In this document: positions 8,887-17,544 of the stretch, one piece after another | Position numbering within the stretch: position 1 is the stretch's first letter | Layout: every line of letters begins with the position of its first letter | Source of the DNA: Pedobacter deserti | GTDB taxonomy: Bacteria > Bacteroidota > Bacteroidia > Sphingobacteriales > Sphingobacteriaceae | Direction of reading: 5' to 3' | DNA length: 64,000 nt | NCBI RefSeq assembly: GCF_024436415.1 | Contig: NZ_JAFMZQ010000002.1 | Span: 186,001 to 250,000, forward strand | Notes under the pieces: model-generated | The model's input: only the letters and a program-made list of their open reading frames with translations | Told to the model about the DNA's origin: nothing | Database searches by the model: none | Position numbers and translations under genes: made by a program

Positions 8887-8956
8887 AAGACATAGTTAGC
8901 GTTACTAGGTGATAATTAGAGTGTTATAATTTTTAGTAATACTATGTCTTTTTTTT
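8887..8956 (+). terminator. Hairpin with T-tract in the 355-base gap upstream of the GG-leader gene
   Basis: AAGACATAGT (8887-8896) pairs perfectly with ACTATGTCTT (8941-8950), and an inner TTACTA (8902-8907) pairs with TAGTAA (8934-8939); eight T residues run to 8956. Read on the plus strand it has terminator form, but I see no plus-strand gene before it. It could end a small RNA or lie in the 5' leader of the minus-strand cargo gene. The rest of 8693-9047 holds only very short open frames and an 8-base tandem repeat GGTTAATT at 8702-8717, ten bases upstream of the cargo start. Confidence 0.45.
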
Positions 8957-9047
8957 GACATTTGCAAGTGTTTAGAGAAAATTAAAAAATTCGGCTACCT
9001 TAGAGCATCAATGGTTGCCAGTAAGTAAAATATGAGCTAACTTCATG

Positions 9048-9686
9048 CTATTTAATCCAGGAGTGCATCCAGTAATGTATCATTGCAACCTCCGGTGGTC
9101 GTGGTGGCATGACGCGTATTTCGTCATAATCGTACAGGAAAACGTCTTTTAGAGGTACCAGATTCTGACTTTTCCACTTATCACACGAATAGTATACTTC
9201 CCGCATCCTAAAAGGTCCTGAATACCAAGGTGTTTGTAAAGAGTCTCGAAATCCGTGAAGGTAAATATTAATAATATTTTCCAGCACTTTTGATAAGTAG
9301 TCTTCATGAGGAAGTGCAGAAAAGGCCTCCGACGCAATTGTTTTGTTCTTTTGGTCTTGCACTAGGTAGCCTTCGCAGTTAACTTCATTTAACTCTAAAA
9401 ATTTTTTTCTGTTTATTAACTGAACGTCCCAATCTAGATAATGCCCCCCGTAAAAATGCACTATTGCGTATCTAGCAATATCCGCGGCTTCGGCATGATT
9501 TCTGGCTGTTAGGAGCGGCTTTAGTGCGGACAGATAGCTTTGTCCAATAAATCGTTGGATATCAACATCATTCCAATAAATAATTTTAAAGCCATCTTTT
9601 TGAAGGGTTTTCCATGAGTTTAAACATCTTTTGATTGCATTATCTGGCTTTTTGCCAACGATTTGGTGAATAATTCTAGGAACCAT
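9048..9686 (-). CDS. GT32-like glycosyltransferase (OCH1/capsular sugar transferase type)
   Basis: This 212-residue protein matches the DXD-containing sugar-transferase family found in yeast OCH1 and bacterial capsule loci. It starts with IPRIIHQIVGKKPDNAI, the family N-terminus. It then has KIIYWNDVD, AEAADIARYAIVHFYGGHYLDWDVQL with the DWD metal/nucleotide-sugar motif (residues about 100-103), and a C-terminal MIHYWMHSW. It has no signal or membrane segment, so it acts in the cytosol. It lies between the GG-leader gene (same strand) and a divergent tandem GT25-like gene. The donor and acceptor are unknown; the secreted cargo or a surface glycan are the options. Confidence 0.85.
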   Translation of the reverse strand: MVPRIIHQIVGKKPDNAIKRCLNSWKTLQKDGFKIIYWNDVDIQRFIGQSYLSALKPLLTARNHAEAADIARYAIVHFYGGHYLDWDVQLINRKKFLELNEVNCEGYLVQDQKNKTIASEAFSALPHEDYLSKVLENIINIYLHGFRDSLQTPWYSGPFRMREVYYSCDKWKSQNLVPLKDVFLYDYDEIRVMPPRPPEVAMIHYWMHSWIK

Positions 9687-9737
9687 AACTCAATGTACAT
9701 TTTTTTTATTTACTTTGACGGAAAAGCTTATTAACGT

Positions 9738-11060
9738 ATGTCTCAACCACTTCGCACATTTGTTATCAATCTTAAAAGCCGCTCTGATAGAAGGCAGCAT
9801 ATTTTAAAGGAATTTGAAGGTCGTCCAGAATTTAATTTGGAGCTAGTTGAAGCGAAGGTGAGCGAACGGGGGGGGTTAGGATTATGGCTCACTTTTCAAT
9901 CAATTTTAAAAAATCTTAGTACTCTGCAAGACGAGTGCATTCTAATCTGTGAGGACGATCACGTTTTTACAAGCAATTATTGTCGCGATTACTTATTCGA
10001 CTGTATTGAAAATGCTAAGTTATACGGAATGGACGTTTTACTTGGCGGGGTAAGCTGGTTCTCTAGTTGCGTCAGGGCTAAAGACGATATTTATTGGGTA
10101 GAAAGTTTTTCAGGGACGCAATTTATGTTAATATTTAAGGGTTTTTATAATACCTTAGCCGAAGCAGACATGCCATGGGAAGGTGCTGCCGACTGGAAGA
10201 TAGATTCGTTAACAAACAAAAAAGCCTTAATTTACCCTTTTATATCAAGCCAGAAGGAGTTTGGGTATTCAGATACGACGATTAGCAATAACATGCCTGG
10301 CAGGGTTAGTAAGTTTTTTGAGGAAACCCAGGCTCGGCTATCTATTTTAGGGCGTGTTGATGATCACTATAAAAAATTCAACAAGTCTGGACGAGCCGGG
10401 GAATTATTGCTTCACGATAAATTGTCGACCTATGTAATTAATCTTCCTGAACGTAGTGATAGGCGTGCACATATTGAAAGGGAATTCTCAACTCGACCAG
10501 AGTTTGATGTGGAGCTTGTCAAAGCCTACTCTCATCCGGTAGGTGCTTATGGCCTCTGGCTCAGTATAAGAAAAATAATAAAGATGGCCATCGAGCGAGA
10601 AGAATCGGTTATCTTGATTTGTGAAGACGACCATACTTTTACGGAAAATTACAGCAAGGAATTTCTCTTTTTAAATATAATAGAGGCTCATCAAAAAGGA
10701 GCATGCATTTTATCTGGCGGAACAGGGAAAGTGAATTATGTTGTGCCAATTTCGGAGAATATATTTTGGGTCGATCATTGTCTTTCAGCCCAGTTCTTAG
10801 TCATATATAGACGATTTTTCGACAGGATTTTGAATGAACCTTTTGACGAAAAGATAATTGCAGATATGGCGTACTCTCGACTTACAAGCAATAAAATGGT
10901 GCTTTATCCTTTTGTCTCCTTGCAGAAAGATTTTGGATATTCTGATGTAACAGAACTTCACAACAGCGAAAAAGGCATAGTAGACCGGATGTTTGCCAAC
11001 ACGCAAATGAGAATTCAAAAAATCCAACAAGCGTATTTACACATTAAAAATACGACTTAA
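9738..11060 (+). CDS. Tandem GT25-like glycosyltransferase (two fused catalytic domains)
   Basis: This 440-residue protein contains two homologous copies of a GT25-like fold. Copy 1 (about 1-225) has TFVINLKSRSDRRQHI, GLGLWLTF, LICEDDHVF and LIYPFISSQKEFGYSDTT. Copy 2 (about 229-440) repeats these as TYVINLPERSDRRAHI, AYGLWLSI, LICEDDHTF and VLYPFVSLQKDFGYSDVT. Both copies keep the EDD acidic motif, so both could be active. The first copy is followed by a short linker with no signal or membrane segment. GT25 enzymes transfer galactose or glucose to lipooligosaccharide, or in animals to collagen hydroxylysine. The arrangement suggests two successive transfers or one binding and one catalytic module. 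Confidence 0.85.
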   Translation: MSQPLRTFVINLKSRSDRRQHILKEFEGRPEFNLELVEAKVSERGGLGLWLTFQSILKNLSTLQDECILICEDDHVFTSNYCRDYLFDCIENAKLYGMDVLLGGVSWFSSCVRAKDDIYWVESFSGTQFMLIFKGFYNTLAEADMPWEGAADWKIDSLTNKKALIYPFISSQKEFGYSDTTISNNMPGRVSKFFEETQARLSILGRVDDHYKKFNKSGRAGELLLHDKLSTYVINLPERSDRRAHIEREFSTRPEFDVELVKAYSHPVGAYGLWLSIRKIIKMAIEREESVILICEDDHTFTENYSKEFLFLNIIEAHQKGACILSGGTGKVNYVVPISENIFWVDHCLSAQFLVIYRRFFDRILNEPFDEKIIADMAYSRLTSNKMVLYPFVSLQKDFGYSDVTELHNSEKGIVDRMFANTQMRIQKIQQAYLHIKNTT

Positions 11061-11079
11061 AATGTTAAAACGTCGTGTT

Positions 11080-11913
11080 TCAACTTATTTCAAAGTCTTT
11101 GGTTTTGTAAGGGCCAGATATAATTGTGGTTGATAATAGAACATAAAAGCGGTTGTTAAAGTCGAGATGTTCGAATAAAATTGCACTTAGTTGTAGAAAA
11201 AGGTTTACAGACTTCGTTTTTTTGATTGCAGCGTGTCTAGTTATATGGATGTTTGTGCGTGTCTCGTTGTCTACGTCGTGCTTTCTAAGTTGATTTAAAT
11301 TCGATGCTTTATAAGCTGAGTGTTTATTTAAAGACATTTTCACCTCCTCAAGATTAAATTTTTCGTTCAAGAAGCAGAGTGTTTCCGAGAGACCCTTTTT
11401 TAGCTCATCCCGTGCGCCAAAAATTGAGAATGCTAACGCATATTGTATTTCAGAGCCGAAATTAAAAAGGTTATTTCTATCAAATTCTTTTTTCACTGAT
11501 TCAGAACATATCAATCTTGTTATTTCCGTTCGCCACCAAAGCAACAGGTTTGAATCAAGTAAGCCAGTGTTGCTCTTATATGGGACGTATTTCCCGAAGT
11601 AAATACTATTGTTTGGAAAATTCATGAAGAGTTTATCTGGTTGAATTTCAACGAAACGATCGTGATTGGGAAGCGCATTTAAAAATGTCCCCACACTGCT
11701 TCGAATATAAGCTAGAGCGTTATTTATCTCTTTTTTTTGCAACATGGTTAGTCTTACGTTTTCACCTTGGTCGGTAGAAAAGTGAATGTAATAATCCGCT
11801 CTGCTTAATTTTAATGCCTTGGTTAACGGGACGACACAATCCATTATTAATATATGCCAAAACTGTCTGCTGCAGTAAATTGAAACTAGAATTGAATTTT
11901 CGTAACCCATCAT
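11080..11913 (-). CDS. Unknown protein, possibly a stand-alone lantibiotic-dehydratase C-terminal-like domain
   Basis: This 277-residue soluble protein overlaps the upstream GT2 gene by 4 bases (ATGA), which implies translational coupling. Its N-terminal half has a pattern loosely like the thiopeptide-type/LanB C-terminal domain: an opening strand SILVSIYCSRQFW, a helix VVPLTKALKL, the strand DYYIHFSTDQGENVRLTML (compare FFIRY...HIRLR) and IYFGKYVPYKSNTG before LLLWWRTEITRLI. The C-terminal half is rich in Lys/Asn/Leu helices. If right, it could handle the leader peptide or tRNA-activated residues for the exported cargo. No complete LanB or LanC lies nearby. The family call is weak and could be wrong. 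Confidence 0.6.
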   Translation of the reverse strand: MMGYENSILVSIYCSRQFWHILIMDCVVPLTKALKLSRADYYIHFSTDQGENVRLTMLQKKEINNALAYIRSSVGTFLNALPNHDRFVEIQPDKLFMNFPNNSIYFGKYVPYKSNTGLLDSNLLLWWRTEITRLICSESVKKEFDRNNLFNFGSEIQYALAFSIFGARDELKKGLSETLCFLNEKFNLEEVKMSLNKHSAYKASNLNQLRKHDVDNETRTNIHITRHAAIKKTKSVNLFLQLSAILFEHLDFNNRFYVLLSTTIISGPYKTKDFEIS

Positions 11914-12986
11914 GTAAGAGTTGACGCTAGTGAGATTTTACCGAAGCCGTTTTGATTTACTTGAACCCTCGAATTGTTCAAATTTTCATCCATAATTACC
12001 CTGTTATACATTTGATGAAAGAAGAAGATAACCTCGTCCCTTAATTTCTTGCTTGAGACTTTATAGTACTTGGACTCGTCAACTACAGAAATGTAAGTGT
12101 CAAGATTTCTATTCGTAAGAGTCATTCTTGAATTTGGAGTAGCGACTTCGTAACGTCCATTCTCTAAATTCCATGTTCCTCTGGTCCACGTTGGCTCTAA
12201 GATGGAAAACTTGAACCTATCACGATCAATCGGGGCGGGTCTATTTGATGTTGACTCGTACGTCACGTTATTAACAATTGTCGCACTGAAAGATGTCCGA
12301 TCCTGTAACAATAAAAAAACTTTTGATTGCCATGGAAGTTCATACCGAATAAAAATTGCATGTAAATCTTGGTGGCTAAACGTATTTTCTAGTCTTGTTT
12401 CGTCCGAATGCTTTAAGGCGCCTAAAAAACGCTGCTCTGTAATTACAGTCTTCGTTAAACCATATAGCTGTAAGCGGTTTGTGAGATCGTAATCCTCGAA
12501 GCCGTAATATATCATCCTCTCATCATAGCCATTTATTGCCATAAAATCGGATTTCTTTACGCATACTCGTCCAAGTACATCATTCTTTATTTTTGACTCT
12601 CCTGATTGAGTAGTTAAAAAAATGGAGCCATTTTTTTGAAAACGCTCGTTTATGTATTCGGCAAACCCAGCCCCTGTAAAGTTGTCTGCATCAATGTTAC
12701 AAATCACCTCTCCTGTTGCCAATTTAAAGGCTGCATTCCTAGAATGTGGCATGCTGTATCTAGTCGGATCAGTTGTTCGGTAGTACTTCAATCGTCCGCG
12801 GGTTATATGATGTGAGAAGGTACTCGAAATGAGAGCTTCGAGCCCATCATTGGAATTATAATCTAAGACTACAAATTCTAGCGGTTCGTAGTCTTCATTG
12901 TGGAGAATATTTTGAAGTAAGGTCCTTTCAACATGTGAAGCTCTGTTCATACATGTAGTACAGAATGAGATTGCTAATTTTTTCAT
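11910..12986 (-). CDS. GT2 glycosyltransferase with galactosyltransferase-type C-lobe
   Basis: This 358-residue enzyme has a GT-A fold: ISFCTTCMNRASHVERTL at the start, LDYNSNDG, SRNAAFKLATGEVICNIDADNF with the metal-binding DAD (about residue 120), and FMAINGYDERMIYYGFEDYDLTNRL, the glycan acceptor/GalT C-terminal motif with EDYD. About 130 residues beyond that (beta-rich, with WTRGTWNLENGRYEV) are not part of the usual GT2 core. The stop overlaps the next gene by 4 bases. It is divergent from the ABC exporter across a 112-base AT-rich gap (12987-13098) that must hold promoters for both. The sugar donor is unknown. Confidence 0.85.
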   Translation of the reverse strand: MKKLAISFCTTCMNRASHVERTLLQNILHNEDYEPLEFVVLDYNSNDGLEALISSTFSHHITRGRLKYYRTTDPTRYSMPHSRNAAFKLATGEVICNIDADNFTGAGFAEYINERFQKNGSIFLTTQSGESKIKNDVLGRVCVKKSDFMAINGYDERMIYYGFEDYDLTNRLQLYGLTKTVITEQRFLGALKHSDETRLENTFSHQDLHAIFIRYELPWQSKVFLLLQDRTSFSATIVNNVTYESTSNRPAPIDRDRFKFSILEPTWTRGTWNLENGRYEVATPNSRMTLTNRNLDTYISVVDESKYYKVSSKKLRDEVIFFFHQMYNRVIMDENLNNSRVQVNQNGFGKISLASTLT

Positions 12987-13098
12987 AATATCCCATCGTG
13001 CTTTTTTCGCCGACGTTTTTTAGTAATATTAAAATTATTTTTGGTAAGTTGCAAGTAAACCAAATAACAATGCTCTTTTCTACGTAAATAGCCCTCTT

Positions 13099-15360
13099 AT
13101 GAAGTTTAAGCAATTTCCCGTTGATAGGCAACTTGATTTGATGGACTGCGGACCGGCATGTCTGAAGACGATTTCAAAATATTATGGAAGATTCTACTCG
13201 CTGCAACATTTAAGGGAAATTTGTGGAATGTCGCGGGAGGGAGTGTCGTTGCTAGACCTTAGTTACGCTGCCGAAAAAATTGGGTTTAGGACACTTAGTC
13301 TCAAGGTGTCAGTCGATGATCTAAGGGATAAAGTGCCTTTGCCAGGCATTATCCATTGGCAAAATAGTCATTTTGTCGTGGTGTATAAGATTCGGAAGGG
13401 AAGGGTGTATATTTCAGACCCAGCGCGAGGGCTTGTGGTTTGCAGTATAACTGACTTTGAGGAGCACTGGTATCAGCGAGAAGTTAAAAAAGGTGTAGTT
13501 CTAGCGCTAGAAACGAAAGCAGATTTTGTTGATCTAGATGAGCAGGAAAGAGTTAACCGGAAGAAGACACTTGGCGGGCTTATGAGATATTTCACGGTTT
13601 ATCGGAGAAGCTTCATGAACCTTTTCATAGTAATGTTTATTGTGACGGTACTGCAATCGTTATTGCCATTTATTTCTAAATCTATTATAGATGTAGGGAT
13701 ACACAGGCAAGATATAGATTTCATTAATATCGTCTTGGTTGCCAATCTAGCAATTATTGTAAGTGTAACGGTGTCGAACATTGTCAGGGACTGGATTCTG
13801 ATCCATATAACGTCAAGATTAAATGTAGCTCTCATCTCCGACTACTTAATAAAGCTGATGAAACTGCCTATCTCTTTCTTTGAGACGAAGATGACAGGGG
13901 ATATTTTGCAGCGGGCAAATGATCATGAAAGAATTAGGACGTTCGTCATGAATAATTCCTTGAATATGGTGTTTTCCATACTCACATTTCTTGTATTTGG
14001 TGTGGTTTTGTTGATATATAACAAGTTGATATTTTATACATTTTTTATTGGCACTACTATATATGTTATCTGGGTCTTAGGCTTTATTCGGCTCAAGAGA
14101 AAGCTCGATTGGAATTACTTCGAACTTGTTTCAAAAAACCAAAGTTACTGGGTTGAGACGATAGAAGCGATGCAGGACATCAAAATTAATAATTTTGAAA
14201 AAGCAAGGCGCTGGAAATGGGAAAATATCCAGGCAAAGCTTTATCGCGTGAACCTTCGCAGTTTATCGGTTAACAACGCTCAAAATCTTGGTGCACAATT
14301 CATTGAAAGTGTAAAAAATTTACTCATTACTTTTTTTTGTGCTAAGGCTGTTATAGCCGGGCAAATCACTTTTGGTGTTATGATATCCACGCAATTTATT
14401 ATCGGACTATTAGCAGGACCGATACAACAGTTTGTGCAGTTCATCATTTCAGCCCAATTTGCGCATTTAAGTTTCTTGAGGTTAAATGAAATCCATGAAC
14501 TTGACGATGAAGATAGTGACACTGGACAGAATAACATTGACTTGCCTAAGAGCCAAGATATAGTGGTGAAAAATGTTTCTTTTCAATATTCTCACAATGC
14601 TCCAGCGATATTAAAAAATATCCATCTAAGAATCCCTGAAGGCAAAGTAACAGCCATTGTAGGAGATAGTGGGAGTGGCAAGACAACGCTTCTAAAACTG
14701 CTGTTACGCCTTTATCGTCCTTCGTATGGAGAGATATCGCTCGGTGAAATGAATATTAATAATATAAGTCTTCGTCAATGGCGAGACAACATTGGCGTAG
14801 TCCTGCAAGATGGGAAGATTTTTAATGACACTGTCTTAAATAACATAGTCCTAGACGCAGATAAGATAGATTATGATTTGCTGATGTCAGCGGTTCACAC
14901 AGCAAACATTGCGGAGGAAATAGAGCGATTACCTTTAGGATATCAGACCATTTTGGGCGAACGGGGTCGTGGTCTTAGTGGAGGTCAAAAGCAAAGGGTA
15001 TTGATTGCAAGAGCATTATATAAAAACCCGTCTTTGCTTTTTTTTGACGAAGCTACTAATGCATTGGACACGATAAATGAGCAGAAAATAATCGAATCTT
15101 TAGAAAATGTCTTTGCGGGAAAAACTGTAATCGTTGTCGCTCATCGTTTGAGTACGATTAAAAATGCCGACCAAATCGTCGTCATGCGCGACGGGCGTGT
15201 TGTTGAAGTGGGTAAGCATTCAGATCTGATTAAACTTAACGGTCGATATGCAAAGTTAGTCAGCTCGCAGATAGACTTAATTCCGACGATTAACGAAAAC
15301 TTAGCCGCTGAGATTGATGATTCTGCAAGTACAGATCTTCCAACTCTTATTGTAAAATAA
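13099..15360 (+). CDS. C39 peptidase-containing ABC exporter (PCAT)
   Basis: This 753-residue bifunctional membrane protein should cut double-glycine leaders and export the cargo. The N-terminal C39 domain (about 1-140) has catalytic C17 (LMDCGPACL), H91 (NSHFVVVY) and D107 (ISDPARG). A six-helix membrane domain follows (about 165-440). The ATPase domain has Walker A G522-T530 (GDSGSGKTT), signature L626-Q630 (LSGGQ) and Walker B L646-E651 (LLFFDE), then AHRLST. All motifs are intact. It heads a plus-strand operon with the HlyD gene 9 bases on, then two glycosyltransferases. The 251-residue GG-leader protein at 7937-8692 is the only recognisable substrate in the window. Confidence 0.96.
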   Translation: MKFKQFPVDRQLDLMDCGPACLKTISKYYGRFYSLQHLREICGMSREGVSLLDLSYAAEKIGFRTLSLKVSVDDLRDKVPLPGIIHWQNSHFVVVYKIRKGRVYISDPARGLVVCSITDFEEHWYQREVKKGVVLALETKADFVDLDEQERVNRKKTLGGLMRYFTVYRRSFMNLFIVMFIVTVLQSLLPFISKSIIDVGIHRQDIDFINIVLVANLAIIVSVTVSNIVRDWILIHITSRLNVALISDYLIKLMKLPISFFETKMTGDILQRANDHERIRTFVMNNSLNMVFSILTFLVFGVVLLIYNKLIFYTFFIGTTIYVIWVLGFIRLKRKLDWNYFELVSKNQSYWVETIEAMQDIKINNFEKARRWKWENIQAKLYRVNLRSLSVNNAQNLGAQFIESVKNLLITFFCAKAVIAGQITFGVMISTQFIIGLLAGPIQQFVQFIISAQFAHLSFLRLNEIHELDDEDSDTGQNNIDLPKSQDIVVKNVSFQYSHNAPAILKNIHLRIPEGKVTAIVGDSGSGKTTLLKLLLRLYRPSYGEISLGEMNINNISLRQWRDNIGVVLQDGKIFNDTVLNNIVLDADKIDYDLLMSAVHTANIAEEIERLPLGYQTILGERGRGLSGGQKQRVLIARALYKNPSLLFFDEATNALDTINEQKIIESLENVFAGKTVIVVAHRLSTIKNADQIVVMRDGRVVEVGKHSDLIKLNGRYAKLVSSQIDLIPTINENLAAEIDDSASTDLPTLIVK

Positions 15361-15369
15361 GCTCGATTT

Positions 15370-16674
15370 ATGGAGAAGGACTTACAATATATAGACCGTA
15401 CAGAAGAAGTGCAGGAAATCATTGAGAGGATGCCTACAAGGATGAGCAGTATCATCACACTTTTTATTTTTGGTTTAACGGTTTTATTAATTACCCTTGC
15501 TTGGTTCGTAAAATACCCAGATACAGTAACGGGCAGTATTGTCATCAATTCTGCTCAGCCGCCAATTAGGCTTGTTTGCAGCTCCCCTGGAAGGTTAAAA
15601 CTGATAAAGGAAGAAAACCTTTCCCTGGTAAAAGAGGGTGAATATATTGCGATGATTGAGAACGCTGCTAACCTTAAAGACCTGCTCAAATTAGAACGCT
15701 GTTTAAAGGCAATCGACCTATCTATGGGCAGTCTATCAGATGCGAATATGCCAAAGGAGCTGTCACTTGGGGAGTTAAATATACCCTACTACAAGTTTTT
15801 GAATGTGCTAACACAGTTCCAAAATTATTATACTGAAAATAGTTACGATAAGCAAATAGACGCGCTAAATAAAATGATTGTACAGTATCAGGAGATGCTA
15901 GATATTTCAACTGCACAGACTGCTATAAGCACCAAAAATCTGGCCTTCGTCAAAAAGTCATTTAAGCGCGACTCAATACTTTTTTCTAAGAGAGTGCTGT
16001 CGGAATCAGAAAGCGATAAATCACACATTAGTATGCTATCGGCAAGTGATGCCCACCAAGCCATTTTGAAACAAACGATGAGCACAGTTAACAGTTTGAA
16101 ACAAGCTCAACATGAACTGAAGCAAATAAATATTCAAAAAAATGAGAAACGGAAGCAAATAGAACTTGATGTCGCTACCTCTTTCGTGGATTTGCTAGAC
16201 CAGGTGAAAAACTGGGAACAAAAATATGTTTTTAAGGCTCCAGTCAATGGTAAGATACAGTATTCTAAATTCTGGAATAATGGGCAGTTCGTTCAGGCTG
16301 GAGAAGTCGTCGTCTCCATAGTACCTAATGATCATTCCATCGTGGGTGAGATGACCTTGCCGTCCACGGGGGCCGGCAAGGTTACTATTGGTCAGAAGGT
16401 GATAATTAAACTCCAGGATTATCCTTATTTTGAATATGGCAGTGTAGAGGGAAAGGTAAGTTCTATTGCCCTTGTTTCAAACAAAATAAACACAAAGGAA
16501 GGTGAGGTTGAAACTTATTTAATTAGCATTTCATTGCCAAAAAAATTGAAAACAAATTACGGATCCAACCTTGCTTTTAAGTCAGAAATAAAAGGAACTG
16601 GAGACATTATAACGAAGGAGAGGCGGTTGTTAGAGCGCTTTTTTGATAATTTGCGGTACAAGAGCAGAGAGTAG
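15370..16674 (+). CDS. HlyD-family secretion adaptor (membrane fusion protein)
   Basis: This 434-residue protein pairs with the ABC exporter. It has a short cytoplasmic N-terminus, one membrane helix (about residues 25-46, TLFIFGLTVLLITLAWFV), then the periplasmic part: VTGSIVINSAQPPIRL (first half of the lipoyl/barrel), a long coiled-coil region (about 90-270), and the return half KAPVNGKIQYSKFWNNGQFVQAGEVVVSIVPND. It lies 9 bases after the exporter stop and 3 bases before the fucosyltransferase. An outer-membrane TolC partner is not encoded in the window and would have to come from elsewhere. Confidence 0.92.
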   Translation: MEKDLQYIDRTEEVQEIIERMPTRMSSIITLFIFGLTVLLITLAWFVKYPDTVTGSIVINSAQPPIRLVCSSPGRLKLIKEENLSLVKEGEYIAMIENAANLKDLLKLERCLKAIDLSMGSLSDANMPKELSLGELNIPYYKFLNVLTQFQNYYTENSYDKQIDALNKMIVQYQEMLDISTAQTAISTKNLAFVKKSFKRDSILFSKRVLSESESDKSHISMLSASDAHQAILKQTMSTVNSLKQAQHELKQINIQKNEKRKQIELDVATSFVDLLDQVKNWEQKYVFKAPVNGKIQYSKFWNNGQFVQAGEVVVSIVPNDHSIVGEMTLPSTGAGKVTIGQKVIIKLQDYPYFEYGSVEGKVSSIALVSNKINTKEGEVETYLISISLPKKLKTNYGSNLAFKSEIKGTGDIITKERRLLERFFDNLRYKSRE

Positions 16675-16677
16675 GTT

Positions 16678-17523
16678 ATGGTAGTTGTGATGTTAAAAGG
16701 TGGCTTAGGGAACCAGATGTTCCAATATGCATTTGGTAGGTTTATATCGGAAAGGTATGCCACACCTCTGTTTCTCAACACGAAAATTTATGATGAGGGA
16801 AGGTCAAATCGCGGCTTTGATTTAGATGTTTTTAGACTCAGCAAATGTACCGCAGGTCATGAGTCATTTATACAACGACCCGTAATCGAAACCAACATAC
16901 TTTTTATTAACGAGCGATATTTTCATTTTGATCCTTCACACGTTGAATACCTAGACACGATATGGGATATTAAGACAAAATTGATCGTCTTAACGGGATA
17001 TTGGCAATCTTATAAATACTTTGCACCCATAGAAAACAACATACGCTTTGATTTCACTTTAACCGCTAGTCCGGCAGACAGGTGGTTGAGACTTCTGCAT
17101 CTTATAAAAGATTCGGAATCTATAATGATAAATGTTCGAAGGACAGATTATTTGCTTAAATTGGAGTACCATGGCGTCGTATCAACTGAGTACTTAACTC
17201 AGGCAATTGCAATTATTAAACAAAAGATTAGACAGCCTAAGTACTTTATCTTCTCGGATGATATTCCTTGGTGTAGAAAGTATTTGGGGCATATTAAAGA
17301 GGCTATTTTTGTAGACGAGACCTATTACGATGTGAAATATCAATTATATTTTCAATTGATGACGAACTGTAAACATTTTATTTTATCTAACAGTTCATTC
17401 TGCTGGTGGGCCGCCTGGCTTGGTGCTACATCAAATAGCATAGTCATCTATCCTAAGAAATGGTTTGCAGTACCGCATTTAGACATAAAAGATCTCACTC
17501 CATTGTCTTGGACCGGGCTGTAG
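16678..17523 (+). CDS. GT11 alpha-1,2-fucosyltransferase-like enzyme
   Basis: This 281-residue cytosolic enzyme transfers fucose (from GDP-fucose) to a sugar acceptor. Diagnostic GT11 motifs are present: LKGGLGNQMFQYAFGR at the N-terminus, INVRRTDYL (about residue 155; the HxRRxDY-type donor site, with N in place of the usual H) and LSNSSFCWWAAWLG near the C-terminus. It starts 3 bases after the HlyD gene, so it is in the exporter operon. That ties fucosylation to the secretion system. Length is normal for the family. Confidence 0.92.
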   Translation: MVVVMLKGGLGNQMFQYAFGRFISERYATPLFLNTKIYDEGRSNRGFDLDVFRLSKCTAGHESFIQRPVIETNILFINERYFHFDPSHVEYLDTIWDIKTKLIVLTGYWQSYKYFAPIENNIRFDFTLTASPADRWLRLLHLIKDSESIMINVRRTDYLLKLEYHGVVSTEYLTQAIAIIKQKIRQPKYFIFSDDIPWCRKYLGHIKEAIFVDETYYDVKYQLYFQLMTNCKHFILSNSSFCWWAAWLGATSNSIVIYPKKWFAVPHLDIKDLTPLSWTGL

Positions 17524-17544
17524 TGAGTACAATTGAATTTTAAG

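Noticed and set aside
11080..15360. Complete lanthipeptide locus
   Set aside because: No full-length LanB, LanC or LanM is present and the cargo has only two cysteines, so lanthionine rings are unlikely.
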